Assembly (NCBI RefSeq): GCF_017168235.1
Contig: NZ_JABFAO010000004.1
Span: 655,895-719,894 of the forward strand
Reading direction: 5' to 3'
Length of the DNA: 64,000 bases
From: Rhodococcus sp. KRD197
Lineage (GTDB): Bacteria > Actinomycetota > Actinomycetes > Mycobacteriales > Mycobacteriaceae
Made by a program: the position numbers and the translations under genes. A model generated the notes under the pieces. The model did not search any database, was not told the DNA's origin, and saw only the letters and a program-made list of their open reading frames with translations. This document shows positions 39,682 to 48,029 of the stretch, one piece after another; within the stretch, counting starts at the first letter, position 1, and every line of letters starts with the position of its first letter.

Positions 39682-39990
39682 ATGGCAGAAACCGATATTG
39701 CGACCATGCTCGCCGTCGCCGCGAAGGTCGACGGCCTGCGCGAGCAGATCGGCGGCTTGTTGCGCGCGCTGCGCGCGGACGTCGACATGGCTGCATCGGG
39801 AATCTGGAAGGGTTCCGCGTCGACGACATTCGCGCAGGTCATGACCAGCTGGGACTCCAGCGCCTTCAAGCTCGAGAACGCGCTGTCGGGCATCAGCGAG
39901 TCGATCAAGACGAGCGGTATTCAGTACGACCAGTCCGAGCAGGACAACGCGTCGCAGCTGCGCAGCGTGGGCGGATCGCTCAACCTCTGA
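39682..39990 (+). CDS. WXG100 family type VII substrate (EsxU/EsxT position), with YxxxE signal
   Basis: A 102-residue helical-hairpin protein with the turn motif W42-K-G44 and a C-terminal Y82-DQS-E86, matching the YxxxD/E general secretion signal of type VII substrates. It should form a heterodimer with the WXG100 protein encoded 133 nt downstream and be exported by the ESX-4 pore. RBS AGAGGAG lies 5 nt before the ATG. In M. tuberculosis the equivalent place holds esxU/esxT. Confidence 0.92.
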   Translation: MAETDIATMLAVAAKVDGLREQIGGLLRALRADVDMAASGIWKGSASTTFAQVMTSWDSSAFKLENALSGISESIKTSGIQYDQSEQDNASQLRSVGGSLNL

Positions 39991-40123
39991 TCTGCTCACC
40001 CGATTCTCCGATCTGATCGCAGAGTCGAATTCGGCTACACGAAAACATGATTGAGAATTCAACCCACAATCCACTGCGCGATGCGGAGTCGACAACGGTC
40101 GACCGAACGAACACGAGGAACTC

Positions 40124-40417
40124 ATGATGAACGGTGAAATCAAGTACAACTTCGGCGCCATCGGCGACCTGACTGGCGGTCTGACGACCAAGTGGTCTGC
40201 CCTCAACGAGCGGCTCGACGAGATCAAATCGTCGATTCAGCCTCTCGTCGCCACCTGGCAGGGGGCAGATTCCGATGCCTACCAGGTCAAGCAGGCGGAG
40301 TGGAACGCGGCTCAGGCGGAGCTGAACGGTGTTCTGCAGAGCTTGATCGGTGCTGTGTCCTCGGGCAATCAGCGGATGCAGGAGCAGGAAGCGCTGAACA
40401 GGTCGCGCTTTTCCTGA
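40124..40417 (+). CDS. WXG100 family type VII substrate, partner protein
   Basis: 97 residues with the W45-Q-G47 turn between two amphipathic helices. Unlike its neighbour it has no C-terminal Tyr signal, so it probably travels as the partner in a heterodimer. Two ATG codons in a row (40124, 40127) follow GAGGAAC; either may be used. The 133-nt spacer from the first esx gene is unusually long for an Esx pair and may carry its own promoter. Confidence 0.9.
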   Translation: MMNGEIKYNFGAIGDLTGGLTTKWSALNERLDEIKSSIQPLVATWQGADSDAYQVKQAEWNAAQAELNGVLQSLIGAVSSGNQRMQEQEALNRSRFS

Positions 40418-40428
40418 CCGACGCACAG

Positions 40429-40475
40429 CGGCCCCGGTATCGACGAGTGATCGGCGACGATACCGGGGCCGTTTC
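40429..40475 (+). terminator. Terminator after the WXG100 pair
   Basis: A perfect 14-bp stem CGGCCCCGGTATCG (40429-40442) with its complement at 40458-40471, a 15-nt loop, then TTT. Ends the esx unit. Confidence 0.85.
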
Positions 40476-40520
40476 GGTCGGATGTGCGTGCAGAGTGCGC
40501 ATCCGTAGTTCACTTGTTTC

Positions 40521-40874
40521 ATGGATGAGTGCGCCGAGCGCAACCGCGAGCGGATAGCCGAGGAACGGGCCGTGGTGTCGGCACGTCTCGAGTCGCTGCA
40601 GCGACAATTCCGCGCGATCATCGACGGGTCGAGGTGGTCCACCGACGACGACGAGCACGATCCGGAGGGATCTACCATCGCGTTCGAGCGGGCCACAGTT
40701 CTGTCCCTCGCGCGGGACGCGGAGGCTGAGTTGCGGGAACTGGACGCGGCAGCGGAGCGTGTGCGGACCGGTGCCTACGGACGATGCGAGCGGTGCGGGG
40801 TGGCGATCGCGGACGCTCGCATGGAGGCCCTGCCCGCAGCCCGACGGTGCATCGCGTGCGTCCGGCTGCGCTGA
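40521..40874 (+). CDS. DksA/TraR family zinc-finger protein
   Basis: 117 residues: a coiled-coil N-terminal half and a C4 zinc finger with CERC (about 90-93) and CIAC (about 111-114), as in DksA/TraR proteins that bind the RNA polymerase secondary channel and modulate rRNA and ribosomal-protein promoters. It sits just upstream of rplM-rpsI. ATG start chosen; a ribosome-binding site is weak, and the gene may be leaderless or start elsewhere in the same frame. Confidence 0.82.
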   Translation: MDECAERNRERIAEERAVVSARLESLQRQFRAIIDGSRWSTDDDEHDPEGSTIAFERATVLSLARDAEAELRELDAAAERVRTGAYGRCERCGVAIADARMEALPAARRCIACVRLR

Positions 40875-40891
40875 TCTCCGCTGTGGGCGTT

Positions 40892-40921
40892 TTGACCTGG
40901 GGGAGTAGTTCCCGGTATCGT
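40892..40921 (+). promoter_or_regulatory. Promoter of the rplM-rpsI operon
   Basis: TTGACC (40892-40897), 18-bp spacer, TATCGT (40916-40921). The leader to rplM is about 125 nt and contains a GC-rich hairpin near 40946-40968. Confidence 0.65.
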
Positions 40922-41051
40922 CGCTCGTTGGCGTGTATGGGGTCGCCGCGGCATGTGCTGCGCGGCGAACTCTTGCTCTCGGGTCTCAACTGGCCGCCGA
41001 GGTCATCAACACGTCTTGGCCAGCAGCGACATCATGAAGACAGGAATTTCT

Positions 41052-41495
41052 GTGTCTACATACAGCCCGAAGGCCGGGGACACCACCCGGACTTGGCATG
41101 TGATCGACGCCACGGACGTCGTGCTCGGACGCCTCGCCGTCCAGGCAGCGACCCTGCTCCGCGGCAAGCACAAGCCGACCTACGCACCCAACGTCGACGG
41201 CGGCGACTTCGTCGTCATCATCAACGCGGAGAAGGTTGCCATCAGCGGCAACAAGCGCGATGACAAGCTTCTCTACCACCACTCCGGCCACCCGGGCGGT
41301 CTGAAGTCGCGCACCGTCGGTGAGGTTCTCGCGAAGAACCCCGACCGTCTCGTGGAAAATGCCGTCAAGGGCATGATCCCCAAGAACAAGCTCGGCAATG
41401 CCATCGTGGGCAAGCTGAAGGTCTACGCGGGACCGAACCACCCGCACGCCGCCCAGCAGCCCGTTCCGTTCGAGATCAAGCAGGTGTCCCAGTGA
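41052..41495 (+). CDS. rplM: 50S ribosomal protein L13
   Basis: uL13, 147 residues, the same length as mycobacterial L13. Start is the GTG at 41052 with AGGAA five bases upstream, giving [17 protein letters not shown]; the longer frame from 40953 is rejected. Early 50S assembly protein. Overlaps rpsI by 4 nt (GTGA). Confidence 0.97.
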   Translation: MSTYSPKAGDTTRTWHVIDATDVVLGRLAVQAATLLRGKHKPTYAPNVDGGDFVVIINAEKVAISGNKRDDKLLYHHSGHPGGLKSRTVGEVLAKNPDRLVENAVKGMIPKNKLGNAIVGKLKVYAGPNHPHAAQQPVPFEIKQVSQ

Positions 41496-42028
41496 CGGCG
41501 CCGGAGGGAAATGACGTGACGTCGCAGGAAAACCCGGAAGAGGTCGTGGAGATCGCCGCGGACGAGTTCGTGGCCGTGGAAGAGCCCGAGGTGGTCGAGG
41601 AAATCGAGGCCGCTGCTGCCGCTCCCGCTCCGATTTCGATCGATCGCCCGGTCCAGACCGTCGGTCGTCGTAAGGAAGCTGTCGCTCGCGTGCGTTTCTC
41701 GGGCGGAACCGGTGGTTTCAAGCTCAACGGTCGCAGCCTCGAAGACTACTTCCCGAACAAGGTTCACCAGCAGCTGATCAAGGCTCCGCTGGTGCTCGTC
41801 GATCGTGCGGAGTCCTTCGACATCATCGCGCTTCTGCACGGTGGCGGACCGTCCGGCCAGGCAGGCGCGTTGCGTCTGGCCATCTCGCGCGCCCTCATCG
41901 AGGTCACGCCCGAGGATCGTCCGGCTCTCAAGGCTGCCGGCTTCCTCACGCGTGACGCGCGTGCAGTCGAGCGTAAGAAGTACGGCCTGAAGAAGGCCCG
42001 TAAGGCTTCGCAGTACTCGAAGCGCTGA
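41492..42028 (+). CDS. rpsI: 30S ribosomal protein S9
   Basis: uS9, 178 residues; the conserved domain starts at [12 protein letters not shown] (about 57) after a 50-residue acidic Glu/Val/Ala-rich extension. The C-terminal [12 protein letters not shown] tail reaches the P-site tRNA. GTG start coupled to rplM. Confidence 0.97.
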   Translation: MTAPEGNDVTSQENPEEVVEIAADEFVAVEEPEVVEEIEAAAAAPAPISIDRPVQTVGRRKEAVARVRFSGGTGGFKLNGRSLEDYFPNKVHQQLIKAPLVLVDRAESFDIIALLHGGGPSGQAGALRLAISRALIEVTPEDRPALKAAGFLTRDARAVERKKYGLKKARKASQYSKR

Positions 42029-42046
42029 CGTTTTACCAAGTTCTAC

Positions 42047-42096
42047 CCGCGAGGGCAGGCGCCGATGCAGTATCCGGTGCCTGCCCTCGCGGCGTT
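42047..42096 (+). terminator. Terminator after rpsI
   Basis: A perfect 14-bp stem CCGCGAGGGCAGGC (42047-42060) with GCCTGCCCTCGCGG (42079-42092), 18-nt loop, then CGTTT. Ends the rplM-rpsI unit, 50 nt before glmM. Confidence 0.85.
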
Positions 42097-42146
42097 TCGC
42101 ACAATCGATTCTTTGTTCTGCTCCGGCGATAGGGGGACGGGTCCGC

Positions 42147-43487
42147 ATGACTCGACTGTTCGGTACCGACGGTGTTCGAGGTCTGGCCAACGGGCTGTTG
42201 ACGCCGGAACTGGCGTTGAAAGTCGCCAGAGCCGCGGCAACGGTGCTGGTTCCGGCCTCGGGCGATGCTCGGCCGGTAGCTGTTGTCGGCCGAGATCCAC
42301 GCGCAAGTGGGGAGATGCTGGCGGCCGCTGTCACGGCTGGGCTCACCGCATCCGGCGTCGATGTCGTGGACGTCGGTGTTCTACCTACTCCGGCTGTCGC
42401 ATTTCTGACGGCCGAATACGGCGCGTGTCTGGGCGTCATGATCTCGGCCTCGCACAATCCCATGCCGGACAACGGGATCAAGATCTTCGCTGCAGGCGGC
42501 CACAAGCTGGACGACGAGGTGGAGGTGCGGATCGAAGAGTGCATCGCGCGCGGCGGCGACACGGTATCGGCACCCACCGGTGCAGGTATCGGCCGTGTGA
42601 ACTCGGCACCGGACGCCGCCGACCGCTACATCTGCCACGTGGGCGCCGCGCTTTCCGGTCGACTCGACGGCTTGACGGTCGTGGTCGACTGCGCGCACGG
42701 ATCGGCGTCGTTCGTCGCCCCCGCGATCTACACCGCCGCCGGTGCGACCGTCGTCGCGATCAACGCAGACCCGGATGGTCTGAACATCAACGACGGTTGC
42801 GGTTCGACCCACATGGAGGACCTGCAGAAGGCTGTCGTCGAGCACGGTGCCGATCTCGGTATCGCGCACGACGGTGACGCGGACAGATGCCTGGCCGTTG
42901 ACGCTTCGGGTTCGATCGTCGACGGGGACGCCATCATGGCGGTGCTGGCGGTCGGGATGAAGGAATCCGGCGTCTTGACCGACAACACACTGGTGGCGAC
43001 GGTCATGAGCAATCTCGGGTTGCATATCGCGATGCGCGAGGCGGGTATCGCCATGCGGACCGCTGCCGTAGGTGACCGCTATGTTCTGGAAGAGTTGCGT
43101 GCGGGCGGTTTCGCCCTGGGTGGCGAGCAGAGCGGGCACGTGGTCGTTCCGCGCCACGGCACGACGGGGGATGGCGTGCTCACTGCGCTGCTCGTGATGG
43201 GCCGGATGTCGCAGACGGGGCGCTCACTCGCGGACCTGGCCTCGGTGATGACTACGCTGCCGCAGGTGCTGATCAACGTCGAGGTGTCGGACAAGGCCGC
43301 AGTTGCGACCGCGCCGACGGTTCTCGACGGGGTGGCCGATGTGGAGCGCGTTCTCGGCGACACCGGCCGAGTCCTGCTGCGGCCGAGCGGGACCGAGCAA
43401 CTCGTGCGTGTGATGGTCGAGGCAGCCGAACCCGGCCTCGCCCGCCGGCTCGCCGAGGAGCTGGCGAGCCGGGTCGGACAGGTCTGA
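42147..43487 (+). CDS. glmM: Phosphoglucosamine mutase
   Basis: Converts glucosamine-6-P to glucosamine-1-P in UDP-GlcNAc synthesis for peptidoglycan. 446 residues; active-site phosphoserine S102 in SASHNP, metal loop DGDADR, and the C-terminal phosphate loop [14 protein letters not shown]. The partner step GlmS is encoded about 4.5 kb downstream. ATG start; convergent with the LLM gene 4 nt beyond its stop. Confidence 0.98.
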   Translation: MTRLFGTDGVRGLANGLLTPELALKVARAAATVLVPASGDARPVAVVGRDPRASGEMLAAAVTAGLTASGVDVVDVGVLPTPAVAFLTAEYGACLGVMISASHNPMPDNGIKIFAAGGHKLDDEVEVRIEECIARGGDTVSAPTGAGIGRVNSAPDAADRYICHVGAALSGRLDGLTVVVDCAHGSASFVAPAIYTAAGATVVAINADPDGLNINDGCGSTHMEDLQKAVVEHGADLGIAHDGDADRCLAVDASGSIVDGDAIMAVLAVGMKESGVLTDNTLVATVMSNLGLHIAMREAGIAMRTAAVGDRYVLEELRAGGFALGGEQSGHVVVPRHGTTGDGVLTALLVMGRMSQTGRSLADLASVMTTLPQVLINVEVSDKAAVATAPTVLDGVADVERVLGDTGRVLLRPSGTEQLVRVMVEAAEPGLARRLAEELASRVGQV

Positions 43488-43491
43488 GAGG

Positions 43492-44532
43492 TCAGTCGGT
43501 CAGGTTCTTCAGTGCGCTGAGCTGCGCGACGCGTCCGGCAGTATCCGCGGCCAGCGGAGCGACGTTCAGGGTGGTCACGCCGGCTTCGGCGAACGCGGCA
43601 ACTCGCTCCTTGACGAAGCTCTCCGGTCCGATGAGGTTGACTGCCCGCACCAGTTCGTCCGGTACCGCAGCGGCAGCTTCCTCCTTCTTGCCGGCGAGGT
43701 AGAGGTCCTGGATCTTCTCGGCCTCGGCTTCGTAGCCGTAACGCTGGGCGAGATCGTTGTAGAAGTTCTTTCCTTTTGCGCCCATGCCGCCGATGTACAG
43801 GGCGAGATGCGGTTTGACCCACGGTAGGTACTTTTCGGCATCGTCGCCGATGGCGAGGGCTGGGCTCGCGAACACCTGTAGGTCGCCGAGGGCGGGGTCT
43901 CGCTTGGCCTTGCCTGCAGCCAACGCCTCGCCCCAGACCTGTTCGGCCTTTTCCGGGTAGTAGAAGATCGGCTGCCAGCCCTCTGCGATCTCGGCGGTCA
44001 GTTCGACGTTCTTCGGGCCGAGCGCCGCGATGACGACCGGGATGCGTTCGCGCACCGGATGATTGATCAGCTTCAGTGGCTTGCCCAGACCTGTTCCCTT
44101 CTCGGCCGGGAGCGGGATCTGGTAGTACTTGCCCTGGTGCTGAACCTTCTCGCGACGCCACACCTGGCGGCAGATGTCGATGACCTCGCGGGTACGGGCG
44201 ATGGGTGCGTCGTACTTGACGCCGTGGAAGCCCTCGACCACCTGGGGTCCCGAAGCTCCGAGGCCGAGCACGAAACGCCCGTCGGAAACGTAGTCGAGGC
44301 CCGCGGCGGTCATGGCAGTCAGGGACGGCGTGCGGGTGTAGATCTGAAAGATTCCCGACGCGATCTTGATCGTCGAGGTCTTGGCCGCCAGGAATCCGAG
44401 CTGGCTCACTGCGTCGAACGAGTACGCCTCGGGTACGAAGATGATGTCCAACCCGGCTTTTTCGAGCTCGGCCACCTCGGCGACCGTTTCATTGAATCCC
44501 CCCGAGTAGTTAACCATGGTTCCGATGTGCAT
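43492..44532 (-). CDS. LLM-class F420-dependent oxidoreductase, Rv3520c-like
   Basis: 346 residues from the ATG at 44532, preceded by GAGGAG. Luciferase-like TIM barrel with MHIGTMVNYSGGF, GLGASGPQVVEGFHGVKYD and the mid-segment FAEGWQP-type loop typical of F420-dependent members related to Rv3520c. Likely reduces or oxidises a lipid or xenobiotic using F420; substrate unknown. A frame extending to 45003 overlaps the divergent gene at 44685 and is not used. Confidence 0.87.
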   Translation of the reverse strand: MHIGTMVNYSGGFNETVAEVAELEKAGLDIIFVPEAYSFDAVSQLGFLAAKTSTIKIASGIFQIYTRTPSLTAMTAAGLDYVSDGRFVLGLGASGPQVVEGFHGVKYDAPIARTREVIDICRQVWRREKVQHQGKYYQIPLPAEKGTGLGKPLKLINHPVRERIPVVIAALGPKNVELTAEIAEGWQPIFYYPEKAEQVWGEALAAGKAKRDPALGDLQVFASPALAIGDDAEKYLPWVKPHLALYIGGMGAKGKNFYNDLAQRYGYEAEAEKIQDLYLAGKKEEAAAAVPDELVRAVNLIGPESFVKERVAAFAEAGVTTLNVAPLAADTAGRVAQLSALKNLTD

Positions 44533-44684
44533 CGATGCTCCTCGCAGGTGAGATGTGCTCTGGCTCGCTTTATGTTCTCGGACGTTACCTGCAGTGAGCG
44601 GAACCGTTTCCACGTGGGCTGCGTCGAACATGACAGGGGTTGATGTGCCTCGAAGGGTTTCGACGGTGGGGGAATGGATCCGCA

Positions 44685-44984
44685 ATGGAAATCGATGTCG
44701 AGAAGGTGGCCGGTGTCGCCGACGAGCTGGTCCGGTCTGCGGCCGCTCTGACCGACGCAGCAGATGCGGTGACCGAGCTGAGTTTCGGCCCGGCTGTCGC
44801 GGGCCGTGTCTACACCGACCTCGGTGCGCGAATTGCTGCGGGTTACGGCGAGGTCGAGGCTGTGATTCGCCGGTGGAGCGAGGGTGAAGACGACAACGCG
44901 ACGCGGCTTCGTAGCGCGGTAGCTGCGTACACCGCGGCTGATGGTGGGACGGCGCAGTCGATTCGCGGGGTGGTGCCGCGATGA
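44685..44984 (+). CDS. EspC-like type VII secretion target with YxxxD signal
   Basis: 99 residues beginning MEIDVEKVAGVADELVRSAA; an all-helical ESX-target protein of the EspC/DUF2580 kind. It lacks WXG but has Y82-TAA-D86 near its C-terminus, the YxxxD secretion signal. It overlaps the next gene by 4 nt (ATGA), the usual arrangement of an EspC-type protein with a large partner. By position it corresponds to Rv3440c of M. tuberculosis. Probably exported by the ESX-4 system encoded a few kb upstream. Confidence 0.75.
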   Translation: MEIDVEKVAGVADELVRSAAALTDAADAVTELSFGPAVAGRVYTDLGARIAAGYGEVEAVIRRWSEGEDDNATRLRSAVAAYTAADGGTAQSIRGVVPR

Positions 44985-46762
44985 GTCCGCCCGAAAAATC
45001 CACGGTCGAATCGCTGCTCGACGAGGGCAGTCGTGGACTCCTGTACTTCGAGCGTTATCTTCCGATACTGCGCCGTGTGGACCCGGCATCGAACTGGAAC
45101 CATCCCGATCTGTGCGCGCGATACGACGAACAACGTGGGCTGGATACGAACACGTTGGTTCTCGACGCGAGCACGCTGTCCGGTTGTGTTGCGGTAGCGC
45201 GAGACCAGCTCGCTCTTCAGCAGGGATCGATAGACCAGCTGGACAGCGCCTGGAGCGGTGTCGCGGCGGAATCCGCGGTAGCGGACCTCCGATCGGACGT
45301 TCGCCGTGGACGAGCGCGAACCGAGGCCCTGAACGAGCTGTGTGGAGCCGTGTCGTTCGCCGCTGAGTCACTCCACAGCGCCGTTGCGGACAAGGCAGCG
45401 GTGATCGGCCAATTCGATCCCACTTCGAGCGACCCCCACGAGCGATCCTCGGTCGACGGTATGACATTCGACCAAGTCCGGGCTATCGACTTTCTCGCCA
45501 CGATCGACCCATCCGAGTCGTTGACCTTCGCTCAGGGCCTCGGTGACATCCGATCACTCGCTGCCGTGCTGCCGTCCGTCATCGCTCCGCCACCAGCCTC
45601 TCCCGGACCTGAGGGTTTCGGACCCACCGAGCACGGGCCCACCGAGCAGTTGCGGCACGCACGGGCAGTAAGCGACAAGTGGTTGCGTGAGACCTTCGCA
45701 CCCATCGTGGACGGTGCCTGCCGGAATCTCGTGGACGTGTGTGCGGCGACGGATACCGAGGTGCGTGGCGTTCTGTCGACGCTCGCGGCGGTCGTCGATG
45801 CAGTGAACGGCGATGGACCTCCTGGGACAGAGGTGCCTGTACGTGCAGCAACCGCGGAGGCCACACCGCGCGCCGTAGGCGGTGAGAATCCAGCCGGCAC
45901 CTCAGCCGCAGCGGAGCGTGCCCGAATGTCGGGAGGTTCACCCCTTGCGCCCGCGTCGGGTGAGGAGTCCACACCGACACCTGCTGCCGGGCGACCTGCA
46001 GACGTGCGAGCTGCTGTCGAATCGGTGCTCGGAACCGAACCCGACTGCGAGCAACTCGGTCGGGCGTTCGAGCGGGCGGGGCACGAGCTGACCGAGCGGA
46101 TGAAGTCACTGCTCGGCGAGGCCGTCGCTGCTCTGGTGGCGAACGATGCCGGTTCGTCGGATACGGGTGGGCAAGGGTGTCCCGGAACTTCCGAAACCCC
46201 CGGAACTTCCGAAACCCCCAGAACTTCCCAAACTCCCAGCCCTTCCGACAACCCCGATAGCCCTGACGACCGCCCATCCGCTTTCGGCGGGGTGGACCGC
46301 GACGAGGGCGCTGCCTCGGGAGCACGTCCGGCACCCGAGGCGGCGCCCCCGCATCCAATACCCTCGCAGCCAGCGCCCCCGGCCGGGGAGTTCGTCGAGC
46401 GCGGCCATTTCGAGGCAGCCCTCGACGGGCACAGTGCACGAATTGCGTTGGCACACAACGGGGCAGTGGCATTGGAATTGGGTACGCCGACCGGGAGCAG
46501 TCGCTTCGAGCTGAAGCCTGGACCGTTCGGGCTGCCGATCGTGGTGTGCACGGACGAGCCGACGGACACTGTCGGAGCATTCACTCCGGCACCGGTTCAG
46601 CGGGAGGACAACGGGCCGCAAGCCCCTGCCGCACCCACACCGGCACCCGAGCCCGAGCCCGCTGCCGTTCCCACACCCACACCTGAACCCGCTGCGATGC
46701 CAGCGGCGGGGGAAGTGCACGGTAAGTCCGGTGCACGATTGATGGAGGCTGGGCCGCTGTGA
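44981..46762 (+). CDS. Large Ala/Pro-rich putative type VII substrate
   Basis: 593 residues. The first 290 are helical, with a WXG-like turn LDSAWSGVAAE (W89-S-G91). A low-complexity middle (about 290-480) contains GTSETP repeats, then a short folded-looking segment (VERGHFEAALDGHSARIALAHNG, shown in part) and a Pro/Glu tail. Similar in place and composition to Rv3439c. It is coupled to the EspC-like gene upstream and to a small gene downstream (4-nt overlaps), so the three probably act together, perhaps as an exported heterodimer plus accessory. Function unknown. Confidence 0.72.
   Translation: MSPPEKSTVESLLDEGSRGLLYFERYLPILRRVDPASNWNHPDLCARYDEQRGLDTNTLVLDASTLSGCVAVARDQLALQQGSIDQLDSAWSGVAAESAVADLRSDVRRGRARTEALNELCGAVSFAAESLHSAVADKAAVIGQFDPTSSDPHERSSVDGMTFDQVRAIDFLATIDPSESLTFAQGLGDIRSLAAVLPSVIAPPPASPGPEGFGPTEHGPTEQLRHARAVSDKWLRETFAPIVDGACRNLVDVCAATDTEVRGVLSTLAAVVDAVNGDGPPGTEVPVRAATAEATPRAVGGENPAGTSAAAERARMSGGSPLAPASGEESTPTPAAGRPADVRAAVESVLGTEPDCEQLGRAFERAGHELTERMKSLLGEAVAALVANDAGSSDTGGQGCPGTSETPGTSETPRTSQTPSPSDNPDSPDDRPSAFGGVDRDEGAASGARPAPEAAPPHPIPSQPAPPAGEFVERGHFEAALDGHSARIALAHNGAVALELGTPTGSSRFELKPGPFGLPIVVCTDEPTDTVGAFTPAPVQREDNGPQAPAAPTPAPEPEPAAVPTPTPEPAAMPAAGEVHGKSGARLMEAGPL
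46181..46252 (+). repeat. 18-bp tandem repeat, four units
   Basis: Units at 46181, 46199, 46217 and 46235: the first two are identical, the third has four changes and the fourth is more diverged. They encode PGTSET, PGTSET, PRTSQT and PSPSDN in the low-complexity part of the large putative type VII substrate. Copy number may vary between strains. Confidence 0.85.
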
Positions 46763-47064
46763 CCACTCATACGCCGACCACTCATATGCCGTGGTGGCGC
46801 AGCGAGATGCGAAAATTCAGCGCAGAGCGTTCAGCAGCGCTTGCCGAGGCCGACCGAAAGTTCGGTCGAACAGTGCAGGCAGCGGCTCGGGTGCGCTCGG
46901 CCGGGAAATCGGTGCACACCGGCCAGCACACGGCTCCGCAGCCGACTTCTCCCGACGAACCTACGTCCTACCTGGTGGCGGCACATCTCGATCGACGAAC
47001 CCGCCCGACATGGCCGCAGGAGGAGGAAGACCCAGACCTTCCTCGTACCAGCTGGCTGCAGTGA
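46759..47064 (+). CDS. Small hypothetical protein of the type VII substrate module
   Basis: 101 residues from a GTG overlapping the previous stop by 4 nt. The N-terminus is a duplicated TTHTP/TTHMP peptide from a 15-bp tandem repeat (46762-46791), followed by a charged helical stretch (about 15-50) and an acidic Pro-containing tail ending PRTSWLQ. No known domain or export signal is seen. Coupling suggests a chaperone or accessory of the two upstream proteins. Confidence 0.55.
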   Translation: MTTHTPTTHMPWWRSEMRKFSAERSAALAEADRKFGRTVQAAARVRSAGKSVHTGQHTAPQPTSPDEPTSYLVAAHLDRRTRPTWPQEEEDPDLPRTSWLQ

Positions 47065-47099
47065 AGCCTCGGTTTCGATCCCGCAGGCAAGGTCGACCG

Positions 47100-47954
47100 T
47101 CAGCGACCGATCAGAGCGCGCACGGTGGAAATCGGGCTCGACTTCGCCTGGTCCTCGATGGGCTCGTGGGGATCGACGACGCGGGTGTTCTTCAGCTCTC
47201 CGCTGCCCGCGAGGTCCTCGTACTTCGACTCACCCGTGAGGTGGTAGAGCATGAATGCGGTCAGTAGTACCCGGGTGGTGTTGACCGTCCATCGCTCGGT
47301 CTTGGCGACCCCGAGCGGGCTCAGCAGCCTTCTGCCTTCCACCATCCCGTCGGATGATGCCTTCTCGAGCCGACGGAACGTGGATTGCTCTCCCATGGCC
47401 TGCGCCAGTGAGTTCGTGTTGTCGTTCAATGTGTCGGTCAGTGCGGCGTCGCCGAGAACCAACCCGGGCACGGTCAGTGTTGCGGCCGCGTCCTCCGCGC
47501 TCGGCGAGGTCGGCGCCGGGAAGAGCGCTGCGACGGCTTTGACATCGTGACGCGCTGCAGCTGCGAGAACCGCCACACCGGCGCCCATTCCGTGGCCTGC
47601 GACACCCAGCTTGTCGGGGTGGACGCTGATGTCGCCGCCGCCGAGTCGAACCCCGGTCACGATGTCGAGGACTGTGCCGAGATCGGTGGCGAGACCGCGG
47701 TGTGACGGCATCGGGCCGCGGCCGGTGTCGGGCGCTGCCGCCACGATTCCCCAGGAAGCGAGGTGTTCGAGGGTGCCCTTGTATCGGTTGGCTCCGAGAA
47801 GCCAGCCGTGGCCGAAAGCGACGGCAGGCAAGTTGTAACCCTCGGCCGGGGTGAATACCACTCCCGGTTGGCCGGCGAAAGCAAGGTCGCCGCGAAGCAC
47901 CTTGTGCGGACCGCGTTTGCCGAGGAGTGCTGCAAGCTTCTTGGGTGTCGCCAC
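47100..47954 (-). CDS. Alpha/beta-hydrolase-fold protein lacking the nucleophilic Ser
   Basis: 284 residues from a GTG at 47954. Dienelactone-hydrolase/chlorophyllase-like fold with FGHGWLLG (oxyanion side) and the nucleophile elbow, but the elbow reads G120-H-G-M-G124 where active enzymes have GHSMG, so the catalytic Ser is Gly122. Likely a non-hydrolytic member or one with another activity. By position it matches Rv3438. A -10-like TAGCGT lies 7 bp before the GTG, so the mRNA may be leaderless. Longer frames upstream overlap glmS and nnr on the other strand and are spurious. Confidence 0.78.
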   Translation of the reverse strand: MATPKKLAALLGKRGPHKVLRGDLAFAGQPGVVFTPAEGYNLPAVAFGHGWLLGANRYKGTLEHLASWGIVAAAPDTGRGPMPSHRGLATDLGTVLDIVTGVRLGGGDISVHPDKLGVAGHGMGAGVAVLAAAARHDVKAVAALFPAPTSPSAEDAAATLTVPGLVLGDAALTDTLNDNTNSLAQAMGEQSTFRRLEKASSDGMVEGRRLLSPLGVAKTERWTVNTTRVLLTAFMLYHLTGESKYEDLAGSGELKNTRVVDPHEPIEDQAKSSPISTVRALIGR

Positions 47955-48029
47955 GGCTGCAACGCTATCGGATCGGGTGGGCTCGAGGCAGGTATGGGGC
48001 CGATGCAATGCCGGGTACCCTGAACCACC

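Noticed and set aside
40946..40968. GC-rich hairpin in the rplM leader as a riboswitch
   Set aside because: A simple hairpin only; no conserved aptamer features could be recognised.
48001..48029. glmS ribozyme
   Set aside because: Only about 30 nt separate the predicted start region from the codon, and no ribozyme core is present; the mRNA appears leaderless.
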